Positions 1-8,436 of a stretch of DNA of 64,000 nucleotides are shown piece by piece. Under the pieces are notes generated by a model. The model saw only the letters and a program-made list of their open reading frames with translations, ran no database searches and was not told where the DNA came from. The DNA comes from Agrobacterium vitis (lineage in GTDB: Bacteria; Pseudomonadota; Alphaproteobacteria; Rhizobiales; Rhizobiaceae). Both the position numbers and the translations under genes were made by a program. Position 1 is the stretch's first letter. Each line of letters opens with the position of its first letter. The stretch is taken from contig NZ_CP146242.1 in NCBI RefSeq assembly GCF_037039395.1, forward strand, positions 248,001 through 312,000. The letters run 5' to 3'.

Positions 1-15
1 CACCGCCAAAAGACA

Positions 16-648
16 TCAAGAAGGCGTTACCCCTTCGATTTCGGAGCGCGTCGTAAGGATCTTGTCGATAAGACCCCAGTCCTTGGCTTCCGTGGATTCC
101 ATGAAGTGGTCGCGGTCAAGCGTGTGCTCGACTTCTTCCAGCGTACGGCCAGTGTGCTTGACATAAACCTCGTTCAAACGACGCTTCATCTTGATGATGT
201 CGCGGGCATGACGTTCGATGTCGGAAGCCTGGCCCTGGAAGCCGCCGGAAGGCTGATGCACCATGATGCGGGCATTGGGGGTCGCAAAGCGCATGCCCTT
301 TTCGCCAGCGGCCAGAAGCAGCGATCCCATCGAGGCGGCCTGGCCGACGCACAGCGTCGAGACGGCCGGACGGATGAACTGCATCGTATCGTAGATCGCC
401 ATGCCGGCAGTCACGACGCCGCCGGGAGAATTGATGTAGATCGCGATTTCCTTCTTCGGATTTTCCGCTTCCAGAAACAGCAGCTGGGCGCAGACAAGCG
501 ACGCCATATGATCCTCGACCGGTCCGGTCAGGAAAATGATGCGCTCCTTCAACAGACGCGAGTAGATGTCGTAGGACCGTTCGCCGCGATTGGTCTGCTC
601 CACAACCATAGGCACCAGAGCCATGGCGGTATCAACTGGATTTCTCAT
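16..648 (-). CDS. clpP: ATP-dependent Clp protease proteolytic subunit ClpP
   Basis: Serine peptidase (family S14) that forms the tetradecameric proteolytic chamber fed by ClpA/ClpX in the cytoplasm. The 210-residue product shows the whole triad: Ser106 in GQAASMGS, His131 in MVHQPSGG and Asp180 in the DRDHFMES segment. The oxyanion-region motif INSPGG is near residue 72. I chose the ATG at 648 rather than the in-frame TTG 15 bases upstream because an AAAGGACGG ribosome-binding site lies just before it. Length and motifs are those of the main housekeeping ClpP of rhizobia. ClpX is not visible; it would lie beyond the left edge if the usual clpP-clpX order holds. Confidence 0.97.
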   Translation of the reverse strand: MRNPVDTAMALVPMVVEQTNRGERSYDIYSRLLKERIIFLTGPVEDHMASLVCAQLLFLEAENPKKEIAIYINSPGGVVTAGMAIYDTMQFIRPAVSTLCVGQAASMGSLLLAAGEKGMRFATPNARIMVHQPSGGFQGQASDIERHARDIIKMKRRLNEVYVKHTGRTLEEVEHTLDRDHFMESTEAKDWGLIDKILTTRSEIEGVTPS

Positions 649-1018
649 GTCCGTCCTTTTCAACCCATTCCCGAAGCCTGTCAGGCCCGATGCCGATCCG
701 GGCTGAGGGAATCAATTCAAATGCTGTCAATCCCTACATAGAGTGTTCGCCCCCAACACTTCAAGACGCGAGCACGCGATATCCTTAATCGCTTGCATGG
801 ATTGGTTCTCGCATTCTCGCTGTTTTTCCGAAAGTGCCCCCTTGGGCGGTGGCATACCCTGTCTGGCCGTGCACAGAAAATCGATAACATGGTGAATAGG
901 GCGTGATAGGTCCAATCGGAATTTGCAACCAAAAGGAAAAATCGATTATGATCGCCGCCAGACCATCCCGGCTTTCGTTCGGAAGCATAAAACCAGAGAC
1001 TGACGAGGGCCGACCGCC
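649..1018. other. divergent intergenic region clpP / diguanylate cyclase
   Basis: About 370 bases between two divergent genes. It contains the putative clpP promoter and a stretch rich in A/T with GAGGGC just before the diguanylate cyclase start. I see no convincing small gene or RNA here. Confidence 0.5.
736..765 (-). promoter_or_regulatory. clpP: possible RpoH-type (heat-shock) promoter of clpP
   Basis: Reading the minus strand, CTTGAA is followed 19 bases after CTTG by TCTATGT, about 90 bases upstream of the clpP start. This resembles the alphaproteobacterial sigma-32 pattern (CTTG, 17-18 bases, CYTATNT), with one base off in the -10 and a spacer one base long. clpP is commonly a heat-shock gene, so the position makes sense. 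It rests on pattern matching alone. Confidence 0.35.
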
Positions 1019-2281
1019 TTGCTCGACATCAAGACAGCCTTTTTGATGTGGGGGACCCAGGCGATCACGCTGGCGGTCCTGCTGATCACCATATGGCTGC
1101 GCGCGCCACAGCATCGCTATTATGGTTACATGGCCATCGGGTTTGCCTGTCACGGCATCGGCGCTATGCTGATCGCGCTTCGCAACGATCTGCCGCCGCC
1201 TGTGGCAATTTACGGCGGCAACGCCATTGTGCTGTGCGGCTTCTGTTTCTGGATCTGTGCGCTGCGGCTGTTTGACGGGCGCAAACCTGGCTGGTGGATC
1301 GCGGCGCCGCTGCTGCTCTGGGGCCTCGTCCTGATTCATCCGGTCATACGTGATACCTACGCCTATCGTCTGGCGACCCATCAATTTGCCAGCATGCTTT
1401 GCTTCGTGATGCTCGCGGTCACGGCCATGACATCGCGCATGACGGCACGGAAATATCGTCGGATGCTTGCGGCCTTGTGGACCCTGCAAGCGCTGTCATG
1501 TGCGGTGATCGGTTCAGCCAGCCTGATCGGCATGCCGGAAGGCCAGCATGAGGTTGCCCTCAGCGACTATATCGGCCTGTTCGTCATCGTCTGCCTGGTA
1601 TCGGCCATGGTGCTTATGGCCCGGATCGTCATGGACCGAAACGAACGGGAACTGAAGCAATTGTCGCGCACCGATCCCCTCACCGGCGTACTGAACCGGC
1701 GTGGCCTGATCGAAACCGTAGGTGAGCTGAAACACACCGTCGCCAGAGACCGGCTTCTGGCGCTGCTTGTGTTCGATCTCGATTATTTCAAACATATCAA
1801 TGATACATTCGGTCATCAGGCTGGCGATACGGTGTTGTCCTGCTTTGCACAGATGACGGGCGGCGCGCTTGGTAATGGCGCGATTTTCGCCCGCTCCGGC
1901 GGCGAGGAGTTCTGCGCCGTCATGCCTGTTGCGGATCTGCGCCAAGCTGCCGGCGTTGCCGAGCGGATCCGCTACATGATCGCCTCAACCCCGATCACGA
2001 CAGAACAGGGCGTTGTCAGGCTGACCACCAGCATTGGCCTGTCGGCGGTCTCCGTCGAGGCCTTCGACTTCGATACCGCCATGCGCCAGGCCGATCATGG
2101 CCTCTATACAGCCAAGGCCGATGGCCGTAACAGAACTGCCGTGGCGCGTGGCGAAAGCGTTTTTTGCCTGACGCCCAACGAGGAGCGAGGCACACCGGCG
2201 GCAATCGACAATGAGGCAGACCGTCAGGTCGCAGCCCTGCGCCGTCTCAGCCAGCGTTCGACACAGCAACATCTCGAGTAA
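1019..2281 (+). CDS. membrane-anchored diguanylate cyclase (GGDEF family)
   Basis: Makes the second messenger c-di-GMP from two GTP. The first 200 residues are a run of hydrophobic segments (about six membrane helices). A GGDEF domain follows from about residue 215 to 385, opening with DPLTGVLNRRG and carrying the active-site variant SGGEEF near residue 294, so catalysis looks intact. There is no RxxD inhibitory site before GGEEF. The start is TTG with GAGGG upstream; an ATG 27 bases downstream (MWGTQ) is an alternative. It stands alone, divergent from clpP, and a P450 gene follows 44 bases later. The signal sensed by the membrane part is unknown. Confidence 0.9.
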   Translation: MLDIKTAFLMWGTQAITLAVLLITIWLRAPQHRYYGYMAIGFACHGIGAMLIALRNDLPPPVAIYGGNAIVLCGFCFWICALRLFDGRKPGWWIAAPLLLWGLVLIHPVIRDTYAYRLATHQFASMLCFVMLAVTAMTSRMTARKYRRMLAALWTLQALSCAVIGSASLIGMPEGQHEVALSDYIGLFVIVCLVSAMVLMARIVMDRNERELKQLSRTDPLTGVLNRRGLIETVGELKHTVARDRLLALLVFDLDYFKHINDTFGHQAGDTVLSCFAQMTGGALGNGAIFARSGGEEFCAVMPVADLRQAAGVAERIRYMIASTPITTEQGVVRLTTSIGLSAVSVEAFDFDTAMRQADHGLYTAKADGRNRTAVARGESVFCLTPNEERGTPAAIDNEADRQVAALRRLSQRSTQQHLE

Positions 2282-2325
2282 GGAGGCTCTTTCAGCCTCG
2301 TCAAGAAAGAATCCGCGAACCGATC

Positions 2326-3570
2326 ATGCCGCATTCCTCGTTTTTTTCCCTCGATCCCCACCAGAGATCGGTCAGTCTCGACACTGGCCATCCCGGCTTT
2401 TTCGAAGCCCCGAATGCGGTCTATGCCATGCTACATGCGCAGGCGCCGACATTTTTTTGGCGTGAGCAGCAGCAATGGTTTTTCACCGGTTACGATCTGG
2501 TCAATGGTTTGCTGCGCGACAAGCGGTTCGGCCGGCAGATCCTGCAGATCGCCAGCCGCGAAGAACTTGGCTGGCCGGAGCCTGCCGCCCATACGAGAGC
2601 CTTCGATGCCGCAGAGGCCTGGTCGCTGCTGGAACTGGAGCCGCCGGAGCATACACGGCTGCGGACGCTGGTTAACCGTGCGTTCGTGTCCCGCCATGTC
2701 GAGAAAATGACGCCGGATATTCTCGCGCTCGCCAATACGTTGATCGATGATTTCGAAGCGCAAGGCAAAACAGAATTGCTGTCCTCCTTCGCCGAAATCA
2801 TTCCGGTGACGATGATTGCCCGGATGATCGGTATTCCCGACGAGATGGGGCCGCAATTGCTGGCCTGGAGCCATGATTATGTCGGCATGTATGTGTTCAA
2901 CCGCACCCGCGCCCATGAGGATGCCGCAGACCGCGCGGCCCGGGAATTTTCCGATTATCTGCGTGGTGTCATTGCCGAGCGCCGCATCGAGCCGCGTGAC
3001 GACCTGCTCAGCCACATGATCCATACCGAGCATAAGGGCCAGTATCTCACCGATGACGAGTTGATCTCGACGACCGTGGTGCTGCTCAACGCCGGACATG
3101 AAGCAACCGTGCACCAGATCGGCAATGCAGTGCGGATCATTCTCGAAAGCGGGCTCGACCCAACAGGGTTGTTTGGCGATACAGCCGCTACCGAGCGAAC
3201 GGTCGAGGAATGTCTGCGGATTTGCGCGCCGGTGCATATTTTCCAGCGCTATTGCCTGGAGCCCTGCGAGATCGACGGCGTCTCCTTCAGCCAAGGCGAT
3301 AAGGTCGGCCTGATCCTGGCCGCGGCCAATCTCGACCCACGCAAATTTCCAGATCCTCTGACCTTCAAGCCACAGCGCAATGAGGGCGCCAACCTTTCTT
3401 TCGGCGCCGGCATCCATTTCTGCATCGGTGCGCCGCTTGCAAGGCTGGAACTGTCACTGGTGATGCCGCTGCTGTTCCAGCGCCTGCCAGGTCTGGCGCT
3501 GGCAGGCACCCCAAAAGTCAAGGATCTCTATCATTTCCATGGGTTGGAAAAGCTCGATCTCGTCTGGTAG
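2326..3570 (+). CDS. cytochrome P450
   Basis: Heme-thiolate monooxygenase of 414 residues, the usual size of soluble bacterial P450s. Three family signatures are clear: the I-helix oxygen-activation motif AGHEAT, the ExxR motif as EECLR, and the heme loop FGAGIHFCIGAP with the ligand Cys at about residue 366. No membrane anchor is present. No ferredoxin or ferredoxin reductase gene lies nearby, so electrons must come from partners encoded elsewhere, and the substrate cannot be told. It reads from the ATG at 2326 and converges on the cupin gene with only 11 bases between stops. Confidence 0.95.
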   Translation: MPHSSFFSLDPHQRSVSLDTGHPGFFEAPNAVYAMLHAQAPTFFWREQQQWFFTGYDLVNGLLRDKRFGRQILQIASREELGWPEPAAHTRAFDAAEAWSLLELEPPEHTRLRTLVNRAFVSRHVEKMTPDILALANTLIDDFEAQGKTELLSSFAEIIPVTMIARMIGIPDEMGPQLLAWSHDYVGMYVFNRTRAHEDAADRAAREFSDYLRGVIAERRIEPRDDLLSHMIHTEHKGQYLTDDELISTTVVLLNAGHEATVHQIGNAVRIILESGLDPTGLFGDTAATERTVEECLRICAPVHIFQRYCLEPCEIDGVSFSQGDKVGLILAAANLDPRKFPDPLTFKPQRNEGANLSFGAGIHFCIGAPLARLELSLVMPLLFQRLPGLALAGTPKVKDLYHFHGLEKLDLVW

Positions 3571-3581
3571 CGGCAGCCGCC

Positions 3582-3944
3582 TCAAAACCGAACGACGTAG
3601 TCCTTCGTCGTGGTTTCCACCACTTCCCAAAGGCCCGTGAAGCCGGGACGAAGAATCATCCTGTCGCCCTTGCGCAGATGCATTGGCTCGCCACCGTCTT
3701 CCGTGACGATGGAATAGCCTTCCAAAACGGAAAAATATTCCCATTCGTCATAGACGATTCGCCACGTGCCGGGTGTGGATTGCCAGACCCCGGCATAGAG
3801 CCCTTGACCGGGCTCATCGATACTCCAGGTGAGAAAGCGCGGATCTCCGGCGACCAGCCGGTCCGGCGCGGGAGCGCCCTCTTCCGGCTGAACGGCGGAC
3901 AAATCGAAGCGAAGCGATGTGATCATGATCTCTGTCTCGCGCAT
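3582..3944 (-). CDS. cupin-fold protein (DUF861/EutQ-like)
   Basis: A 120-residue single-domain cupin. The second half has the typical pattern YDEWEYFSVLEGYSIVTEDGG followed by LRKGDRMILRPGFTGLWEV, which matches the Cupin_3 (DUF861) type of small beta-barrel. This group lacks the strong His metal cluster of classic cupins, and none is visible here. The function is unknown; relatives are often described as enzymes or sugar/ureide-binding proteins without proof. The first ATG was taken as start, and a second one 18 bases in (MITSLRF) is possible. It is convergent with the P450 gene. Confidence 0.75.
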   Translation of the reverse strand: MRETEIMITSLRFDLSAVQPEEGAPAPDRLVAGDPRFLTWSIDEPGQGLYAGVWQSTPGTWRIVYDEWEYFSVLEGYSIVTEDGGEPMHLRKGDRMILRPGFTGLWEVVETTTKDYVVRF

Positions 3945-4317
3945 TCATCAAATGATGTGTTCGCCAACGCCATAGATTGTCGGCAGGGTTGATTTAATTG
4001 GAGAATAGACTCTGCTGCGCCAAATGTCTCCACCAAGACAGCGACTTCCGCATCTGTACGGCAGCAAGCTGCATGATTTTCTTTTTCAGCCGTAGACCGT
4101 TTAAAGAATCATGCAGCAGCACCACAGATCCAGATTGGCGTTTCCACCGTTGTAGTGGATGCGCTCTTGTCTAACGGACTGGTGCGAACAACATTCTAGA
4201 CCCTGACCAAATCAAGTCGCTTTATACTGCGACACCCGATCGTGACAGTGAAGAAGCCGGAAACAACAGCACGGAACTGGTCGTGTTGCCCGTCTACACC
4301 CCGAAAGAATAGAATTG
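3945..4317. other. 373-base intergenic region with a diverged hairpin repeat
   Basis: Lies between the cupin gene and the metallophosphoesterase, whose promoter it must hold. The only structure I see is a diverged copy of the GCTGCATAATT hairpin repeat in the middle. No credible open frame. Confidence 0.5.
4068..4119. repeat. diverged copy of the GCTGCATAATT hairpin repeat
   Basis: The arms GCTGCATGATT and AATCATGCAGC are inverted repeats around a divergent middle. They match the outer part of the hairpins at about 55966-56010 and 62283-62333. Confidence 0.5.
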
Positions 4318-5448
4318 ATGTTTCATCTGATATTTGGACTTCCCTGGCTGATCGTCGCCATCCGCTTCATCCAGCCCTTGCCCTGGATCTGGTCGGCGAA
4401 GGTGGCGCTGGCGGTTCTCCTGTTGATCGCCTCGCAATATCATTTCTTCAGCCGCCTCTCGTCCGGTTCGGTGTTTTCGCCCGAGTTTCCCCGTCCGCTG
4501 ATCATCGCGTTCAATCTCCTGTTTGGTGCGATCATCCTGCTCGCCGTGTTCCAGATCGTGCTGGACGTTATTTCCCTTGCGATCATGCTGTTCAAAGGCA
4601 ATTTTCCATCGATTCCGGCCAGTCTGCGCTATGCCCTTGGAGGCGTGGCGCTGTGCCTTTCCGCATACGCGGTCAGCCAAGCGATCAGGGTGCCGCCGTT
4701 AAAAGACATCGAAATTCCAATTGCAGGCCTACCACCGGCGTTTGACGGCTACCGCCTCGTGCAATTGACCGATCTCCACATCAGCCGCCTGTTCCCTGCC
4801 CGCTGGACCGAGGAAGTCGTATCGAAAACCAACGAACTCGATGCCGACCTGATCGTCATCACCGGAGACTTTATCGACGGTGACGTTGCGAGCCGGCGGG
4901 ATGATGTCGCATCGCTTGCAAACTTGCAGGCACGCGACGGCGTCTATGCCATTCCTGGCAACCACGAATACTTCTTCAATTTCCAGGGCTGGATGGCCCA
5001 TCTCGCGACTTTGAAGATGAACATGCTCTCCAATGCCCATGCTGTGATCACAAAAGGCGATACAAAAATCGTGCTGGCAGGCGTGACGGATCGCTCCGCC
5101 GCCGCGCACGGAGCACCCGCCCCGGACCTTGCAGCGGCACTCCAGGGAGCACCTGCAGATGCGCCAATCATTCTCCTCGACCATCAGCCGATGTCGGCAG
5201 CCAAGGCGGCGGCGTCAGGGGTTGCGCTTCAACTGTCGGGTCATACGCATGGTGGCATGGTTCTGGGCCTTGACCGGCTAGTCGCCCGTGCCAATAACGG
5301 CTTTGTTTCGGGCCGCTATATCATTGGCGGCATGACGCTCTATGTGAACAATGGGACGGCACTCTGGCCCGGCTTTGCGCTGAGGCTCGGCGTACCATCA
5401 GAACTGACAAGGTTTACCCTGAGAGCGAAGACGCCCAGCGGGATCTAG
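4318..5448 (+). CDS. membrane-anchored metallophosphoesterase (YkuE/YaeI-like)
   Basis: A calcineurin-like phosphoesterase with four N-terminal hydrophobic segments in the first 125 residues. The catalytic domain then shows the full metal-ligand set in order: LTDLH, GDFIDGD, GNHE and GHTHGG. This architecture matches the YkuE/YaeI family of membrane-bound phosphodiesterases; some members act on lipid A precursors or other phospholipids, but the substrate here is unknown. I prefer the ATG at 4318 over the TTG directly before it. The gene stands alone and ends just before a perfect palindrome shared with the convergent metY gene. Confidence 0.88.
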   Translation: MFHLIFGLPWLIVAIRFIQPLPWIWSAKVALAVLLLIASQYHFFSRLSSGSVFSPEFPRPLIIAFNLLFGAIILLAVFQIVLDVISLAIMLFKGNFPSIPASLRYALGGVALCLSAYAVSQAIRVPPLKDIEIPIAGLPPAFDGYRLVQLTDLHISRLFPARWTEEVVSKTNELDADLIVITGDFIDGDVASRRDDVASLANLQARDGVYAIPGNHEYFFNFQGWMAHLATLKMNMLSNAHAVITKGDTKIVLAGVTDRSAAAHGAPAPDLAAALQGAPADAPIILLDHQPMSAAKAAASGVALQLSGHTHGGMVLGLDRLVARANNGFVSGRYIIGGMTLYVNNGTALWPGFALRLGVPSELTRFTLRAKTPSGI

Positions 5449-5453
5449 TGGAT

Positions 5454-5479
5454 TTCAGCGTTTCCATGGAAACGCTGAA
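5454..5479. terminator. perfect 26-base palindrome between convergent genes
   Basis: TTCAGCGTTTCCA followed at once by its exact reverse complement, with no loop bases. It lies six bases after the phosphoesterase stop and 34 bases before the metY stop. The position suits a bidirectional transcription stop, but there is no U-tract. It may instead be a fragment of a dispersed rhizobial repeat. Confidence 0.45.
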
Positions 5480-5513
5480 TGCTCTCACCCCAAACGCAGT
5501 CAGCAAGCCCCAA

Positions 5514-6797
5514 TCAAAGCTTCGATAAAGCCTGTTGAAGATCAGCAATGATATCGTCGGGGTCCTCGATCCCGATGGACAGACGCACAACCTCCGGCCC
5601 GGCACCGGCCGCCACCTGCTGCTCCGGGGTCAATTGGGCATGGGTGGTCGAGGCGGGATGAATGACCAGCGAGCGGGTATCGCCGATATTGGCAAGATGG
5701 GAAAACAGCTGCAATCCTTCCACCAGCGTCTTGCCCGCCTCATAGCCGCCTTTCAGCCCGAAGGTGAAAACGGCGCCAGCCCCTTTCGGCGCATAGCGCT
5801 GTTGCAGCGCGTGGTTCGGATCATCCGGCAGGCCCGCATAATGCACCCAAGAGACTTTGGCATGGGCCTTCAACCAGTGGGCGACCTTCAGGGCGTTGTC
5901 GCAGTGACGCTGCATGCGCAGCGGCAAGGTTTCGATGCCTGTCAGGATGAGGAAGGCATTCATCGGCGCAATCGCCGGTCCGAGGTCGCGTAGCCCGAGC
6001 ACCCGGCAGGCAATGGCAAACGCCATATTGCCGAAGGCGTCATGCAGAACCACATTGCCATATTCGCTGCGCGGCTGTGACAGGCTCGGAAACTTGTCCG
6101 ATTGCGACCAGTCGAACGTTCCACCATCGACGATCACGCCGCCCATGGAATTGCCATGGCCGCCGAGAAATTTGGTGGCGGAATGCACGACGATATCGGC
6201 ACCGTATTCCAGAGGCCGGACCAGATAAGGGCTGGCCATGGTATTATCGACGATCAGCGGCAGTCCGTGGCGGCGCGCAACATCGGCAATAGTGGCAATA
6301 TCGACGAATGTACCACCGGGATTGGCAAGGCTTTCGATGAAGATCGCCTTGGTTCGCTCGTCGATTTGCGCCTCAAAGCTTGCCGGATTGTCGGTATCGG
6401 CCCAGCGCACCTGCCAGCCGAAATTCTGGAAGGCGTGACCGAACTGGTTGATCGACCCGCCATAGAGCTTTTTGGCGGCAACGAAATTATCACCCGGCTG
6501 CATCAGGGTATGAAAGACCAACATCTGCGCGGCATGTCCCGACGCCACCGCCAATGCCGCCGTGCCGCCTTCCAAAGCAGCGACTCGCTCTTCCAGCACG
6601 CCCTGGGTCGGGTTCATGATCCTTGTATAGATATTGCCGAATTGCTTGAGGCCAAACAAGGCGGCGGCGTGATCGGCATTTTCGAACACAAAGGCCGTCG
6701 TCTGGTAAATTGGCGTCGTGCGTGCGCCGGTCGTCGGGTCCGGCTGAGCACCAGCATGCACCGCCAGTGTCGCAAAGCCCGGATTGTTGTTTGCCAT
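5514..6797 (-). CDS. metY: O-acetylhomoserine sulfhydrylase (Cys/Met metabolism PLP enzyme)
   Basis: PLP-dependent enzyme that joins sulfide to O-acetylhomoserine to give homocysteine, in methionine synthesis. The 427-residue length fits MetY better than the shorter MetB/MetZ group. The PLP lysine lies in [16 protein letters not shown], and the N-terminal [13 protein letters not shown] and the [10 protein letters not shown] stretch are typical of this fold-type I family. The ATG at 6797 was chosen because AGGGAGGAT sits just upstream; a longer frame reaching 6830 lacks such a site. I looked upstream for a SAM-II riboswitch, which precedes some alphaproteobacterial met genes, and did not find one. 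Confidence 0.9.
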   Translation of the reverse strand: MANNNPGFATLAVHAGAQPDPTTGARTTPIYQTTAFVFENADHAAALFGLKQFGNIYTRIMNPTQGVLEERVAALEGGTAALAVASGHAAQMLVFHTLMQPGDNFVAAKKLYGGSINQFGHAFQNFGWQVRWADTDNPASFEAQIDERTKAIFIESLANPGGTFVDIATIADVARRHGLPLIVDNTMASPYLVRPLEYGADIVVHSATKFLGGHGNSMGGVIVDGGTFDWSQSDKFPSLSQPRSEYGNVVLHDAFGNMAFAIACRVLGLRDLGPAIAPMNAFLILTGIETLPLRMQRHCDNALKVAHWLKAHAKVSWVHYAGLPDDPNHALQQRYAPKGAGAVFTFGLKGGYEAGKTLVEGLQLFSHLANIGDTRSLVIHPASTTHAQLTPEQQVAAGAGPEVVRLSIGIEDPDDIIADLQQALSKL

Positions 6798-6936
6798 GGT
6801 TATCCTCCCTGAAATAGTGCGGCAGAGCATTACACCGATGCCGATGAAACGCTATCTCATGCCCTGTTTGAAAGTCCGGGCTTTTTTGGAGAATTGCACA
6901 GACTTTTGATGGCTATAGATCTCTTACCCGATCGGC

Positions 6937-7389
6937 CTAGTGACTGTCCGGCTCCAGTTTCGCTTGAAAAAATCTGGGATATTCGATGGCCGGGCAGCGG
7001 TTCATCACCACCTTGATCCCGGCTGCCTCGGCGCGGGCGGCGGCCTGGTCGTCGCGCACACCAAGTTGAGCCCAGATCACTTTCGGCACATGCGTGAGCC
7101 CCAAGGCTTCATCCACCACTGCGGGCAGGTATTCAGAGGCGCGGAATACATCGATCATGTCCACAGGCTCGGGAATGTCCCCAAGCGAAGCAAAAACAGT
7201 CTGCCCCAGAATGTCCTTCCCCGCCTGCCCCGGATTGACCGGAATAACGCGGTAGCCTTGGTTCAGCAGAAAATGCATGACCCCATGGCTTGGCCGCGCC
7301 GGATTGGGCGAGGCCCCGGTCAGGGCAATGGTCTTGACCGTTTCCAGAATGGTCTTGAGATAAGCGCTCTCATAAACATCATGCTGCAT
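6937..7389 (-). CDS. CoA-binding domain protein (YccU-like), copy 1
   Basis: A 150-residue single-domain protein with the Rossmann-type CoA_binding_2 fold: TIALTGASPNPARPSHGV holds the nucleotide loop, followed by GYRVIPVNPG, and near the end VVMNRCPAIEYPR. Proteins of this family bind CoA or a related nucleotide, and their role is not established. GGGAGAATGAC upstream of the ATG is a good ribosome-binding site. A paralogue of the same length lies 580 bases to the right on the same strand. The two share most motif positions (GASxxxxRPSH, PVNP, DVFRxSE, LGVRDD, AEAAGI), so a local duplication is likely. Cys replaces Ala in the MNRC segment compared with copy 2. Confidence 0.88.
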   Translation of the reverse strand: MQHDVYESAYLKTILETVKTIALTGASPNPARPSHGVMHFLLNQGYRVIPVNPGQAGKDILGQTVFASLGDIPEPVDMIDVFRASEYLPAVVDEALGLTHVPKVIWAQLGVRDDQAAARAEAAGIKVVMNRCPAIEYPRFFQAKLEPDSH

Positions 7390-7563
7390 GTCATTCTCCC
7401 AAGCACGCTGCTGTGATCCTTTGGAATTGCACCCTGTCTTGATCGTAAGCGCAACCGCCCCAGTTAAGAAGAGATATACAGCATGTCACCCGAAAGTGTG
7501 CGCAGGGCTTGGGAAAAGGACATGCTATAGGTATTGGCGAATGCTTTTGATGGAGATGTTCCA

Positions 7564-7908
7564 ATGAACCCGATGATACGGTTGAGCTTTTGCGTTGCCA
7601 TTTCCTTATGGGGCAGCAGTGCGCTAGCGATCGAGCGCTACAATTCGACCACGCTTGCCTGCGAAAATGTTCGGCAAATCCTACGAGACCAGGGGGCTGC
7701 CGTTCTGCGCTATCCATCCAAGCGGGTACCGGGCATGGCGCTTTACGATCGCTACGTTCGCAACACCAATTCCTGTTCGCCAGGCGAGTATGCCGAACGC
7801 GCCACAGTACCGACACGCGACAACCCTGCCTGCCCGGTGCTGAACTGCAAACCGGTGGAAAACCTGCAGGACGGCTTTATCCGCTTCGTCCCGCATTATT
7901 CGCTCTGA
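7564..7908 (+). CDS. small secreted protein, unknown function
   Basis: A 114-residue protein with an obvious signal peptide (MIRLSFCVAISLWGSSALA) and cleavage expected after ALA, so it should be periplasmic or outer-membrane associated. The mature part has several Cys (CENVRQIL, NSCSPGEY, ACPVLNCKP) that could form disulfides. I do not recognise a named family. The ATG at 7564 has GGAG eight bases upstream. It sits antisense between two paralogous CoA-binding genes. Confidence 0.75.
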   Translation: MNPMIRLSFCVAISLWGSSALAIERYNSTTLACENVRQILRDQGAAVLRYPSKRVPGMALYDRYVRNTNSCSPGEYAERATVPTRDNPACPVLNCKPVENLQDGFIRFVPHYSL

Positions 7909-7923
7909 GCGAAAAGCAGAACC

Positions 7924-7956
7924 GCGAATAACCGCGCAAGGCAGCGCGATTATCGC
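7924..7956 (+). terminator. hairpin after the small secreted gene
   Basis: GCGAATAACCGCGC and GCGCGATTATCGC form an imperfect stem of about 12 pairs with a six-base loop, 16 bases after the stop codon. It lies between convergent genes and has no clear U-tract, so its terminator role is tentative. Confidence 0.4.
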
Positions 7957-7971
7957 TGGTATCGCTTGGTA

Positions 7972-8436
7972 TCAGGCGGCGGTGGGGGAGCGATGAGCAA
8001 TATGACTGGCCTGATAGACCAGTGGATATTCAGCGACCAGCGCTCGGTTCATCACGACATCGATGCCTGCCGCCTCGGCTTTTGCCGCCGCTTCATCGTC
8101 GCGGACACCCAATTGACCCCAAATCGCTTTTGGTCGTCTCTCCAGCGCCAGGGCTTCATCCACCACCTCACTAAGGGCTTCCGAGCGGCGGAACACATCG
8201 ATGAGATCGATCGGCACCCCTATATCGGCAAGGCGTGCATGCACAGGGCGACCAAGAATCGTGGCGCCAGCAAGCGCCGGATTAACGGGAAAGACCTGAT
8301 AGCCCTTGCCGAGCAGAAAACCGAGCACCCAATGGCTGGGCCGGTCGTCGCGTGCAGATGCGCCAACTAGAGCGACTGTGTGGGAGCGCGCCAGTATCTT
8401 GCAGAGATAGTCATCGGAATAATGGTCGTGGTTCAT
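7972..8436 (-). CDS. CoA-binding domain protein (YccU-like), copy 2
   Basis: 154-residue paralogue of the protein encoded at 6937-7389, with the same CoA_binding_2 layout: VALVGASARDDRPSH at residues 21-35, then YQVFPVNPALAG, RPKAIWGQLGVRDDEAA and AGIDVVMNRALVAEYP. AAGGATAAGCC before the ATG is a plausible ribosome-binding site. The two copies are clearly homologous but well diverged, so the duplication is not recent. Function unknown beyond probable nucleotide or CoA binding. Confidence 0.88.
   Translation of the reverse strand: MNHDHYSDDYLCKILARSHTVALVGASARDDRPSHWVLGFLLGKGYQVFPVNPALAGATILGRPVHARLADIGVPIDLIDVFRRSEALSEVVDEALALERRPKAIWGQLGVRDDEAAAKAEAAGIDVVMNRALVAEYPLVYQASHIAHRSPTAA

Noticed and set aside
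106..741. Long plus-strand open frame across clpP
   Set aside because: It is antisense to a clearly real gene and has no family features.
2431..3417. Long minus-strand frame across the P450 gene
   Set aside because: Antisense shadow; the P450 motifs are on the plus strand.
6798..6936. SAM-II riboswitch before metY
   Set aside because: The expected conserved core (including GCTAAA after a pseudoknot stem) is not present on the minus strand here.
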